Below, in pieces: positions 37,775-48,982 of a stretch of DNA of 64,000 nucleotides (the stretch's first letter is position 1; each line of letters opens with the position of its first letter). The DNA is taken from the NCBI GenBank assembly GCA_028023455.1, contig JAQFVV010012545.1, positions 2,943,001 to 3,007,000 on the forward strand, given 5' to 3'. The notes under the pieces were generated by a model. It was not told the DNA's origin. It saw only the letters and a program-made list of their open reading frames with translations, and did not search any database. The position numbers were made by a program, and so were the translations under genes. Source of the DNA: Epiperipatus broadwayi (Eukaryota > Onychophora > Udeonychophora > Euonychophora > Peripatidae).

Positions 37775-39165
37775 CTATATATATATATTACATTGTTTGT
37801 ACAGGTATATATATAACCAGTATATTAGATATTAATTATTTTTATAATATTCACGGCTACTTTAAATCAGCATGAACAAATGTTTTTGCAAAGTTCGATT
37901 GATTTTTTTTTAAAACCAAACTTCAATCTGCATAATTTAATCTTGAGAGTTACTTAATTATTTTTTCTTTAATTATTAATATAGAATAATTACAAAAACT
38001 TTAATAAATTCTTATCTTTGATAGACTACGATATTCACATCCAGGCTACAAACAGCTAGTTGAAATGAAGTCATTTGTATTTAAATATACAATTGGGAGA
38101 TCACTTATTATTTAAACAATTTTATTTAAAGTTCATTAAGTACTCTCAATTCAAAACTTCAAGTGTATTAAAATATTGCCAATTCATGATTGGTGGAATT
38201 ATAATTTCAGCATATGTATACATGAGGAAATATATTTGTTCTGTATATAATGTTTAACAACTGATTTAAGTGAGAAAACTAAATAAACGTTGTTTTTCTA
38301 AACGTACATTAATTAATAACATTTTACCTATTTATTTACTTTCATTCTCTTATTTTTATACTTTGCTATATATGATGGTGCGTGTATTTATTGTTATTTA
38401 AAAATTTGATAATTGAAGTTTCTTATTGCTTAAATTAAAAAAAAAATACTTTAATGTTAAATACAAAATTAAATAAAGTAAATATCTTTGCAATTTTTAT
38501 CACAATATTAGCTTTATAAGATAATCTTTTTTATGGCGAATATATTAATCTACCAGTAAAAATAATTATGAAAAAGATTAATAGGTACTGTTAATTGTTT
38601 GTGAAATCAAGTGATGTCCGAGTTCCAAAATGATAGACATCAACAACTTTATTTCAGTCTGACAGATTTTTTTTTACTAACCTGGGAATTAAGCGAGAAA
38701 CTGTTGTCTACCAGAAACCAAATTTATCTCTGAAATGATTGCTATTTGTACAATCAAAATAAACTTCAGATTAAAAAAAACTTCGTACCCATAGGTAGTA
38801 TTTTTTGTTCTTATAAAAAATCAGTTATTTTAATTCCAGTGTTTTTAAATTTCTTTCGAATTAAAATGACCTGGATTTGAATCCGAGCTGACTAAATGGT
38901 ATTTTTTTTGCAAGCTTAAAATTCTATTTTTTGGTAACTAGATCTTAGCCCATAAATGAGTATCTAGTTATTCTTAGAGAAGTAAGGATAAAAAAATATT
39001 CAAATTGCTCAGATGATGGTAAGCAACACACTTAGTAGTGTTTTTTTTTTTTTTTATCTATAAAGTACTGTTAAGCAGGCATTTGTCTTTTGATAAATTA
39101 TTTTTAAAAAGGTATTTTTATGTTGTATATATATTCACACGCACTTTATCCAGGGAATTGTGGAA
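37775..39165. other. Unannotated AT-rich DNA
   Basis: No gene or known repeat recognised. A short frame at 38075-38257 is AT-driven. Confidence 0.55.
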
Positions 39166-39169
39166 TTAC

Positions 39170-39690
39170 TATTAATATTTGAAATAAGATGGTGAAGAAA
39201 GGTAAAAAATGTTGGCAAAACTTCACATTAAATGTCAAAGTGATGAAAATGCATCAAATAACTGGAAGAGTGCAATAGTAATATTGATATTTAAACAAAG
39301 GTTATAAAAAATATTAAAAATTACAGACCTATCAATCTTCTATGGTTCTATAAATCTTTAGTAAGATAACAATAGCTTAACTACAAAGCACTTTGAATTC
39401 AGACCAATAAAAAAAAAAACTAGCAGCGTTTAACGGTGATTTTAGCACAATGGATCATATATAAGTGTTGAGAGAATTTATAGAAAAGACCAATGAATAA
39501 GAATTACCATTATAAAAAAAAACATTTGATTCTCTAAGCACTTTCATAGTGATTATGTTTTGGATTCTCAGGATACAGACTTAAGATATGGTCATGTTCT
39601 GAAGATTATTTATCAAAATGCAATAATAGTCATTAGATTATATGATGATATTAAGAAAATTAACAACATTCATAAAAATTTAAAATTAAA
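39170..39690 (+). pseudogene. RTE-like retrotransposon fragment (RT fingers and palm start)
   Basis: The third copy of the family seen at 1-1930. Plus frames show MLAKLHIKCQSDENASNNWK then SAIVILIFKQ (39210-39300), IKNYRPINLLWFYKSL-like coding at 39320-39365, and a decayed MDHI...F(D)SLSTF stretch to 39550, ending near a YEDINKF(N)-like relic at 39650. Stops and frameshifts throughout. Both ends of the ORF are missing, so it was truncated on insertion or later deleted. Confidence 0.65.
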
Positions 39691-39829
39691 AAACAAACAA
39701 AAGAAATCAATTTTTTAACACATTTTTCTTTTCAAATACTTATTTATTTTATGAATTATTTTTTATTTCAGTTTTCCTCCAATATTTTGATCGTATTATA
39801 TGGATATTATCACAGATTGATTATTTCTA

Positions 39830-39831
<2 letters not shown>

Positions 39832-39902
<71 letters not shown>
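39832..39902. repeat. (TA)n microsatellite, longest in the window
   Basis: About 70 bases of uninterrupted TA dinucleotides. Confidence 0.97.
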
Positions 39903-39906
<4 letters not shown>

Positions 39907-40079
39907 AGTTTTTGGGTTAAACCATGTTATTTGTGATTACCTCCCAATGCTTTTAATAAAACAGCATCCACCATTGGCACGATTAACTTCTCAAAGAAAA
40001 ACTGTTAGATCTCAAATAGTAATGAGATTGAGTTGAGGTAAAGAATAAGATTGAGCATAAAGTAGTTGAGAATTTAGAA

Positions 40080-42010
40080 TATGTGGATTAACAAAAGTTA
40101 TTTTCTTCAGTTTCACCATTAATTGATTTAAAGTTTATATTAGAAGAAAGAGATAAAATAAGTGGTAAGACTGGAATATGTTGTGCTTCATCAGCTTTAT
40201 TTAAACCAAATGGTCTTTTTAATATTTTAATTGACTCCTTCATGGTTCTCAAACCATACTTTTCCAAATTAACAAGTATTTTAGCATTACCAAAATTAGG
40301 TTTGTGATCAATTTCTAAAAAAATATGAAGGAAAAGCTGATATATTTAATATCTAATTAAAGATTTTTATGTCCATTAATTCTGACATTACATCATCTAT
40401 TAGACTGACCTAAACACTGTAGACATGGAATTTCATAAATACTATATCTTGGATTGAAGAGGAGAATATTCATTTATTTAACACTCTCAAAAGGTGCGTG
40501 CTCAATTAGCTTGAAAGGCTGATATTGGAATAAAATATAATTGCAAGCATGGTGCTAGATAAAATATTTGCTTATTTAATCATAATTAAGTTTCAGTAAG
40601 AATGACATTTAGTAAATTCTAAGTAATTACACCAACATCATTCAGTCAAAAAACATCGTAAATAGTAATTTAAAGTGAGAATCTACTCACGCTCTCTTCA
40701 ACAGTTCTTCAGATTTGCTCATACAAAAGAATTTGAGTTGTAGGAATAAGAGGGATTCTTTTTATTCCTGCATAAATACTATATCTTGGATTGAAGAGGA
40801 GAGTATTCATTTATTTAACACTCTCAAAAGGGGCGTGCTCAATTAGCTTGAAAGGCTGATATTGGAATGAAATAAACACCTATTTCAAAAGTACTCTGCC
40901 TTTAAGTTTATGGGGAAAATCACTGATTTTTTTGCTAGTGGAAAAAATAGACTTTATGTTAATAGTCTTCTACTATTTTTATCAGTAACTCTTTCAATAT
41001 AAGGTAAAACCACTCTATAACTAATTGAATTATTAATTTTATTAGTTTTCTTCTTGTAACCATTAGAAAGTAAAATATTTTTTGTTAGTTCTATTTCTTG
41101 AATAAGATAATCTTCATCAGACAAAGTACAAGATCTTATCAAAAGATTATTTGCTACAGAAAATATTTGCACAGGATGATGATGAGAATTAAGATATCTA
41201 TTTGTATGGGTGGATGTTCTGTTAACCGATGTTGATAAGGAGTCATCACATTTTCTTGCAATCAAAACACCTAGAAAAGAAAGTGATTTATTATTTTCAA
41301 CTTCCATAGTATACTTAATATTAGGATGCCAACCATTAAAAAAAAACAAGAAAAGCATTAACAGCATCAATAGCATGGGGTCAAATAACAAATGTATCAT
41401 CCACATATTTGAGCAAATAGAAGGTTTCTTAATAACTGAATTTAATACTTGACTTTCAAAATCACTCATGAAGGAGATCAACAATTACAGATGACTGTTA
41501 AGATCCCATAGAAAGTCCTTTAATTTGTTTATACTTTTGAAAGTTATGAATAAAAAATGTATTTTCAAGATAGTGTTTTGCTAATGGAATAATAAAACCA
41601 GGCAAATTGTTGTATTGAGTTATTATAGATAAAGCTTCTTCAACAGGAATACTAGTAAACATAGAAGAAACAGCAAAACTAAACAATAAATCAGTTTTAG
41701 TTTTAAAATTTTAATTATAGAAATAAAATGACTTGAATTTTTAATTCTTGTTGGAATGTTATCAATGGTTGTAAGTATATCTAGCCAAAACATGTGGGTG
41801 AACCTATAGCACACACAATAGCCACAATGATATCTCATATTTATGAATTTTAAGCAAATCATAAAATTTAGGATATAATGAAGAGCCTTCTTTTGGAAAA
41901 ATTTTAATTTTTATATCTTCACCTATACTGGAACATTTTATAAGAAGTTTGGATTTTTTTCTAAATATGTCAGAAGATCTCCAACAACCTTTTTATAAGT
42001 GCCATCATTT
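40080..42010 (-). pseudogene. Penelope-like element: reverse transcriptase and GIY-YIG endonuclease, broken
   Basis: Penelope-like elements use a telomerase-related RT plus a C-terminal GIY-YIG nuclease. Read on the minus strand: LNDGTYKKVVGDLL (near 42000); a YGLPKIHK-type block decayed to YPKFYDLLKIHK (41870-41830); MFTSIPVEEALSII (41660-41625) and KQIKGLSMGS (41525-41500); the catalytic YVDD at 41396-41407, whose four codons are intact; HPNIKYTMEVENNKSLSFLG (41330-41270); THTNRYLNSHHHP (41200-41170); and LPYIERVTDK (40990). The GIY-YIG part is at 40450-40130: IYEIPCLQC, GQSNR, then a CNVRI.GHKN helix, FGNAKILVN, KESIKILK and LNKADEA. It is split by stops, at least two frameshifts and a ~440-bp repeat block (40434-40872) between RT and nuclease. 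The longest open piece is 176 codons (40954-41484). It could not make an active protein as it stands. Confidence 0.85.
40434..40872 (-). repeat. Dimeric 338-bp repeat inside the Penelope-like element
   Basis: About 100 bp (CATAAATACTATATCTTGG, AACACTCTCAAAAG, GCGTGCTCAATTAGCTTG, AAAGGCTGATATTGGAAT) occurs at 40434-40536 and again at 40771-40872. The offset is 338 bp and identity is very high. The segment between the copies is shared with 59571-59970 and partly with 50250-50370. Penelope elements typically carry tandem or partial terminal repeats, so this is probably the element's own pseudo-LTR, found here in an unexpected internal place. Confidence 0.78.
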
Positions 42011-42019
42011 AATACATTT

Positions 42020-42670
42020 CCAAAAATAACATAATAAAAAATATATTTTATAACATAAATTACAATTTTTTTAAACTTATTTTTTGCTTTCTTTTCTATG
42101 TGTCCACATGCTTTTACATTATATTTTTTTCTTTAATTTATATTTTTATATAAAATACCCTTCAAGAATTATAATTACACTTCTGAAATTTCTATTCAAA
42201 ACAGGTTTTCTCATTTTTATATATAAGTTTTCTTCAATTAATATTTCTTTGTAAGAAATATCTTTGTTTCAAAATGTAAATGCTTACATTCATTCAGATA
42301 TTTAATGGATAAAATTTTTAACATATATCTACATTTGAAAGAATCATTTAAATTTTAAAGTAAAGATGATGGAAAATGTGAGATTGTATAAAGAAAGATT
42401 GCTTAAAATAATTTATATATAAAAATAAGAAAGGCAGTTTTGAATAGAAAGTATTAGGAATCTGGTATAATTATAGAAATGTAATTTATAATAATAATAA
42501 TTGAAGGGTAGTTTATATAAAAACATAAATTAAAGAAAAAAATTAAAATATAAAAGGATGTAGACACAGAAAAGTAAACAAGAAAAAAATGTAATTTAAG
42601 TCATAAAATATATTTTTTATTATATTATTTTTGGAAAATCTTTGTTAACACACACACACACATATATATA
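42020..42670. other. Unannotated AT-rich DNA with a loose inverted repeat
   Basis: 42040-42300 and 42380-42640 look broadly mirrored (CTTTCTTTTCTATGTGTCC versus ATGTAGACACAGAAAAGTAA; TCAAGAATTATAATTACACT versus its diverged complement), so a decayed hairpin of about 600 bp is possible. Confidence 0.45.
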
Positions 42671-42673
42671 TAT

Positions 42674-42938
42674 ATGATAACAGATGGCATTCTACCAAAA
42701 ACACTGTCAAGCATAGTTTCTGTTTACATAAACGTCAGAGCGAGCATTCACTATCTCTAACTTTAATTCCACTTTCAGATCATGATTTCAAGCTATTTGC
42801 TATCGTCAGTAATAATAGCTTGAAATCATGATCTGGAAGTGGAATTAAAGTTAGAGATAGTGAATGCTCGCTCTGACATTTATGTAAACAGAAAACTATG
42901 CTTGACGGTGTTTTTGGTAGAATGCCATCTGTTATCAT
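42674..42938. mobile_element. Near-perfect 265-bp hairpin (MITE-like)
   Basis: Arms of 124 bp (42674-42797) and 125 bp (42814-42938), with about four differences, enclose a 16-base loop TGCTATCGTCAGTAAT. Terminal sequence ATGATAACAGATGGCATTC with its complement GAATGCCATCTGTTATCAT. No similarity to families A to C. High arm identity points to a recent insertion or strong homogenisation. (CA)n(TA)n lies to the left and (AT)n to the right; no clear TSD. Confidence 0.9.
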
Positions 42939-42981
42939 AAATACAAGCGTTAGCAAGTTTTTTAACTTGTGTTTTTTTGTT

Positions 42982-42985
<4 letters not shown>

Positions 42986-43036
<51 letters not shown>
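42986..43036. repeat. (AT)n microsatellite
   Basis: Uninterrupted dinucleotide run just outside the hairpin at 42674-42938. Confidence 0.96.
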
Positions 43037-43039
<3 letters not shown>

Positions 43040-43199
43040 ATTAATACTCCAACACTGCTTTATTAAGTAATGGAATATTCTCAATTCAAAGCACAAGATA
43101 AAAAATTTTCAGAGAAAAGATCAGTCTGTCTTTACTCTCTTGTCTTGATTTCTTTATAGAAGCCATTCTAAAGCACTTAGAAAAGAAAGGATGAAGTTC

Positions 43200-43740
43200 T
43201 TAAATCAATCATATTACTGACTGATCTTTAGGTATTTGGTTTCAGGGTTGACTATGTTTTCCATTTTTTTTAAGAGCTCTTGTAGTAGAAAGTGTTTGGA
43301 ACTTGGATCAACAGCTTTAGAATTAGACTTAAACTTGGAAATGACTTTAATATCAGAAATTTGACTATTCTTTATCATCTTCTTCTTTCTCCTGGGTTTC
43401 CATTTCTTAGACATTTTACCAGTAAAAATTTATTAGATGAAACATCACTCTCCAAGAAAAAGGTCTTAACTATATCAGACTCAGCATCAACATCAGTAGA
43501 CATGATATTCTGTGTTAGAAGATAAGCAACAGTTTTTCATGATGGGGACATAGCAGAAATAGAGTTATTAGAAATGGGGATAGGATATTTGATGAGTGGT
43601 AGACTGGGATTAAGCTTTGGGATGCTAATGATTTTTGGACATTCTCAATTTACATTGTTTATTAAATCTTGAGGGGCAATCCTAAACAATATGCTATCTT
43701 GCTTTGAAGAAGAAACACCATGGTAAAACACTTCTAAAAT
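43200..43740 (-). pseudogene. Decayed ORF of unknown identity, acidic then basic
   Basis: I do not recognise this. One minus frame reads for about 110 codons with only two stops. It starts near 43735 (YHGVSSSKQDSILFRIAPQD), passes ISIPKLNPSLPLIKYPI, and reaches MSTDVDAESDIVKTFF and SSNKFLLVK near 43435. The coding signal then moves by a frameshift to an open frame MSKKWKPRRKKKMIKNSQIS, which ends at 43214. The amino-acid make-up (Ser/Pro/Ile-rich, then Asp/Glu, then a Lys/Arg cluster) is protein-like and unlike AT-noise frames. An AATAAA lies downstream near 43065, compatible with a retrocopy. It lies on the same strand as, and 1.2 kb upstream of, the Penelope-like RT, so it might be an upstream ORF of that element. 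That link is conjecture. Confidence 0.4.
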
Positions 43741-43989
43741 GTATCATTAAGGGAGAAGACTAAATGGCATGAAGAGATGGGATATCAGTAGGTAATACTT
43801 ACTGCTTAAAAGTGATACTGAATGTACCTGTGATGTTAAAACTAACACACTAGCTCTTTTCTCTAACAGGAATTTGATATTCGATATAATTCCAAACTTA
43901 ATAAACAGGAGCAGGAGATATGTATCACTGAAGTCAATATAGCAAAGTTTTATTAGTGGCCTAATAGGTAAATGTAACACAACAGTTGG

Positions 43990-45759
43990 TCATTTAAACA
44001 AATAATGTTTTTTTTTTTTAAAAAAGTCTTTTTGGATAGAAATATGGGATTCTATATAGATGCATTTATTGTTAGCTAAAGTAAAACTTTATAAATAATA
44101 TTCTTTTTTTTTTCAGCTAGCTTCACATAAAATTCTTCTAATCAAAAAGTCAATTTTGGCATTTGTAAAGTAGTGATAAGTGATTTAGCATTGTAAAACT
44201 TTTAAAATAATTTAAGCAATGTGGGGTGGGGTGGGGGGTAAATTAAATTTGTTAATATAGGCCTTAGTATAATTGTTGATCAATAATCATAAATTCAAAA
44301 TTTAACATTATTTATAGATATAATATAACTTCATTCAAATTATCATTTAGCAAGTTAAAAACATTGCAATTGCCAATTCACAAGCATTCAATGTTTATTT
44401 GAGTGCATGAATTGTGAATTTTTACTGCATTCACATAACTATTTTTTCCACTTTCACCTTGAATTATGGTATGAATTTTTAATATTTGGAGTAATTTCTG
44501 TTATTTTTCAACTTATTAGATAGGTGACTGTTATTGGCAACTGATTTTTGGAAACTGGCATCAGGTTGAAATGAATTATTTGAACTTCTAGCATTATTAA
44601 TATCCAAAGCTGGAATGCATTCATATTACTAATATCATTCACAAATGCACTTTCTTACCAGAAACTGATGTCTTCTTCTCAGCAACAGGAATATTAGAAT
44701 GAAGAATACAATGCTTGATTAAAGATTATCAAGAGAGAGAGTGATAGCAATATAGACACTTTCCAAATGATAGATTTGTCATTACTAATAGAAAATTTAT
44801 AATTATCTACTCAGATATTGAATTAATTAACTCACTTTAGAGTTTACCAAGCATCAGAGAGACTCAAGTTGAACCCAGGTAGATCCAAGTGATTGATGAA
44901 CTCAAAACCTCTTCAACAAAAAGAAATCTTTAAATAAGAGCAAAATCCCAAGAAACTTATTCAAACAAACATCACCTGTGGCTTAGATGCATGTATCTCT
45001 TTCTGTTTCTATCTACTTGTTTGTTTGCTTAACTCCTTATTGCCACCACTGCAGTATTCATACATTCCCAATTTATTTCTTCATCCATCTATTCATCTAT
45101 TTTTTCACACATTTCTCCATCTACCAACTAGTTCTGTCTGTATTTATTACTAATCAATCAATCTATCTACATATCTACCCAATTTATATATGCACTTTTA
45201 ATGTATTAATCCTATGTCTCTGATATTTCATACAATTGAGGATAATGACAGCAATAGTTTTTTATTTTATTTTAAACGATAGTAGTTAGATCTGATAATA
45301 TTATTTATGGATAATGTCATCCATTAGTATTGCTTTTATATAATGTTATAATTTTAAGATTTCTTTCTTTTAAGCAACTTTTATAGTTATGGCCATTGTT
45401 ACCCAATTATATTATTTTGAAGGCTCAAACTAACCCTTTTTCATTTAATGAAAAAATGAATCAGAAATCCTTGCATATCTAAGTGAAAAAAAGATGAAAT
45501 TTAATCATAATAAAATGTTAAATATTGAACAAGAAATTAAAAGATAGATTTTTGCAAATATTTAAAAGATTCTGACTTGGATCAATAGTTAATTAACACA
45601 TTTTTTTGGCTTACAGAAAATTTACAAAAAGATTCTGACTCAGAAAAATCTCTGGAAATGAAAACTAGAGATGTTAATTAATCAATTTTTTTTTTAAAAA
45701 AAAAACTAATTATTCAATTATTTTTGTGCTATATAACTTCTTAACTAATTCATATTTTA
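43990..45759. other. Unannotated AT-rich DNA
   Basis: Contains a G-rich patch GGGGTGGGGTGGGGGG at about 44222-44237 (possible G-quadruplex). 44975-45230 is pyrimidine-rich, with quasi-repeated TCTATCTAC-type words, which explains its 78-codon frame. No gene recognised. Confidence 0.5.
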
Positions 45760-46089
45760 GCTTGTAGCAGTGGTCACCAACCTGGTACCTAACTGGCATT
45801 TAAAACTTTTAGATAGGAGGTGAGTATTTGTCAGATGTTAAAAGAGAAACCATAGATTACTATTAATGCACAACAAGAGTTTAATTTTTTTTGCAGAGTT
45901 GCATTTGATATTGACATTTAAATATGGTTTGCAATTATGCTTTTGGTCAGCAATACAAGAAAACAGCCAATGAAGTGGGTAGCATGACTTGTAACAATAG
46001 TCAAACAATTTGTAAAAATAGCATAGTCTGTTTCTTTTTCTATGGTGGTCTATGAGTATTTGAGGTTAGTTAAGTGATCCCATTTGTAA

Positions 46090-47800
46090 TACATTTGTAA
46101 ATCAATTTTGACATGTCTTAAAAAAAAGAATTACATTCATGGCTATTTATCAAAAAATTTAAAACCCGGGTTTATTCAATGTGTAACAGATAAAGGGCTT
46201 CTAGTATGCTTATTATGTCACAAAATAATATCAACTGAAGTGATAAAGCAAACTAAATTGCATAACCATCTTATAGGAGAACACCTCATGAAAAAGACAA
46301 ACCAATAGAATATTTTCAAAAAGTTCTATTGAAAGTTTCAAAATCGTTTAACAACTGTATCCTCATTTCAAAATCTAAATGTATAAAATGAAAACGGATT
46401 AACTGCAAGTTATCAAATATCAAAATTGATAGCAAAAGCCATAATATCAGAAGAACTTTGATAATTCCTTATACCAATGAATTGTATCAACTGTAATACA
46501 TACTTGATGCTTTTAAAACTATGCCTCTTAGCACAAAAACTGAGAAGCAACACATTGATGAAATGCCAGTCAATATTGAACACCAACTAATATCTATTCA
46601 TTAAAATATTACATTTTCACTGTGTTAATGACATATATAAGATATTTTGATGAATTGAATATATTGCAGGAAGAAATGATATTTACAGAAAATCTTATCA
46701 CAGATACAAAAAGAATAATGATATTTCACACTATAAAAACATATTTTGCAAAGAATAATATATCTTTAGTCAATACTGTTGCATGCAGTTGTGGTGGCAC
46801 ATTATCAATGCTAGGTCAGTATTGTTTTTTTTCTCATGTGTCATAGCATCAGCCGGGAAGTGAACCCACTAACCTGGGACAACTGCTTGTAAAGCAGCTG
46901 TCACTGATCCCTCGACCACCAATGCTTGACCAGTATTGTTTATTTGTTGCTTATTTGAAAGAAAAAATACCCATTGTTAATTTATTCATTGCATGGTATA
47001 TAGACAAATCTTGCAAGAAAACATTTAAATGCATGTCTGCATTTATCTTTAATTCATGCTTTAAATAAGATCAAATCAAATGCTAAATATTTGCCAGGCT
47101 AATGATAAACAATTAGTTCAATTATTTTTGCATAGAAAAGTTCAATGGCTCTCAGAGGGTACATGACTGTTCCAATTTGGGTCTTTATATTACAACATAA
47201 TGCAGTTCTTTAAGAATAATAGTAATAAAAATCTCTACCAACAATTAAAAACAATTAAAAATGAGGCCTTTCATTTGGGGAACATTTTCAAAAGATTCAT
47301 TGAAATTAATTTTCAGCTTCAAGGAGCCAACATAACTCCTATCAATTGCAAAAATAGTATATCATTATTTACTGAAAAAACTTGAACCACTTCACTATAA
47401 CCTACTGAAGAGAGAATGTTAACAATGTCTTGAATTGTTCTCTATAAAAGATAGTGTATCTTTGGATTACATTAATAGATTTACTAGCCACCTCTATAAA
47501 CTTGACTTGGATATGGAAAAATGATTTTTAATATATTTTGAACTTGAAAGTACATTATTAGATAACAGATCTCTTTTTCACTAATTTTATCAAAGTTGAT
47601 GTAACTTTGCAAGAAAACTATTAGAACTCTAACATAATGAAGAGAGCAAAAGTAATTTTGATGCTGGTGGATATTAGAAACTCTGGAAAAATTAATCTGC
47701 ATTACATCCAAATTTGTGAGAAAAATATTCAACTTATTGAGACCTTTTACTACGTCATACTGTCAAGTTAGGTTTCAGTGCCATTAACTACATTATGAAC
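46090..47800 (+). pseudogene. hAT transposase, ZBED/SCAND3-like, decayed
   Basis: Cut-and-paste transposase of the surrounding element. An N-terminal BED-type zinc finger is readable at 46180-46305 (VCLLCHKII, then KLHNHLIGEH: the C-x2-C and H-x4-H pattern). A decayed middle (46320-46620) follows, with an LSTKTEKQHIDEM-like phase-shifted block. Then 46622-46816 reads LMTYIRYFDELNILQEEM, VNTVACSCGGTLSMLG, matching the 'C.DGAP.M.G' catalytic-core segment of this family (the aspartate appears replaced). After the SINE, 47200-47385 has LGNIFKRFIEINFQLQGANI, the usual 'IF..LN.LN..LQG' block. Near 47750-47800 the hAT C-terminal dimerisation motif remains as KLGFSAINYI. At least eight stops or frameshifts separate these blocks, so it is inactive. 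The family has given rise to host genes (ZBED5, SCAND3) in vertebrates; nothing here suggests domestication. Confidence 0.8.
46828..46930 (-). mobile_element. tRNA-derived SINE, subtype B, copy 2, inside the hAT transposase
   Basis: T-run, CATGTGTCATAGCATCAGCC, GGGAAGTGAACCCACTAACC, CTGCTTGTAAAGCAGCTG and CTCGACCACCAATGCTTGAC. Exact 11-bp TSD CAGTATTGTTT at 46817-46827 and 46931-46941. Dates the SINE as younger than the hAT insertion. Confidence 0.92.
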
Positions 47801-48181
47801 AAACAAACAACTTAACATCACTGAAAGATAAGATCTTTGAATATTCTTGACAAAAACTGAACCAGATATTAAGCATTTAGTTTAGCAATCTTGGCCTCAA
47901 GGATACCATTAATTTCTTTGTGCCTTAAATAAATTCATTAATATTTCAAGTTTAAAATAAATTAAATACGCTTTATTTTTCAAATTGATTTCACTTTGTT
48001 ACTCACTTTATATTGTTATATATCTACTAATATGCTATTATATATTTTTTTTGTGTAATTGTTTTCTTAAGCATTAAATTAAGTTATTAGCACTTTGGTG
48101 AATGGTAGGGAAATTATACCATTAACAAGAGTACACATGTGGACAGTAGGTAAAAAAATGTTGAGGACCCCTGGCTTATAG

Positions 48182-48980
48182 AAAGAAATACATAAGAATT
48201 TAACTCAAAATAGCATTGACTATTTGATTTTTTTGTATTAGATAATTTTTATTTTATTTTATAAGATGATATTGGCAATTGTAATATTTTTATTGATACC
48301 ATGAATTACATAAATAAATCAAAAGTATTAAAAATAAGAAAAAATATTTTTTAATCATGTTACATACTCATTAAACAATTGTTATAGTTAAAGCAAACAA
48401 TGTAAAATTCTAAATATTTATATTTTCAAAGAATAGTATTTTAAGTAAAAAGTCTCTTTAAAAGTTTAGCCCAAGAATGGTTTGTTCTGTGGTAGTGGAA
48501 GATGGTTTTACTATTAATAGAGGCATCATGGAGATGATTTTTTCCATAAAACTGATGATAAACTGAAAGTCTGTTCCAAAAAAGAAGTAAATGATAAATA
48601 ATCAAGGTTTAATACATGAGTCTCATTGAAGAATGCAAATAAATTCACTGCAGTCAAAATATCCAATAAGATTATTACTTAATTAATAATGAATTTATGT
48701 AATCATCATGCAATAAATAATATCATAATAAATATTAAGCAAAGAAACAACAATGTATTTTTGGGTATAAATATTCTCTGTCATTTGGTTAAAAAATATT
48801 AAAGCTGATGGCATGCTTATCACATAGAATAATAGTATAATCTAAAATATGCTCACTCTCAGAAAAATATGTTATCAAAAACTACAATGTTATTAATTAT
48901 ACCATATAATAAAATCCAGATTTTCAGTTACATGGCATCAATAACTAGTTATCAAATAATTATTGGTTGGATATTATGTT
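48182..48980. other. Unannotated AT-rich DNA
   Basis: Nothing recognised. Confidence 0.6.
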
Positions 48981-48982
48981 AT

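Larger units (their letters stand above)
45768..48173 (+). mobile_element. Complete hAT DNA transposon (2.4 kb) with TIRs and 8-bp TSD
   Basis: Left end CAGTGGTCACCAACCTGG (45768) and the reverse complement of the right end CAGGGGTCCTCAACA (ending 48173) match at 11 of 15 bases and start with the usual hAT CAG. Direct repeats GCTTGTAG (45760-45767) and GCTTATAG (48174-48181) agree at 7 of 8 positions, the 8-bp TSD typical of hAT. Between them lies a decayed transposase (46090-47800) in the same orientation. A SINE sits inside at 46828-46930. Both ends, the TSD length and the gene content agree, so the assignment is firm. Confidence 0.9.

Noticed and set aside
41210-41452. 80-codon plus-strand ORF.
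   Set aside because: Antisense to the Penelope-like reverse transcriptase.
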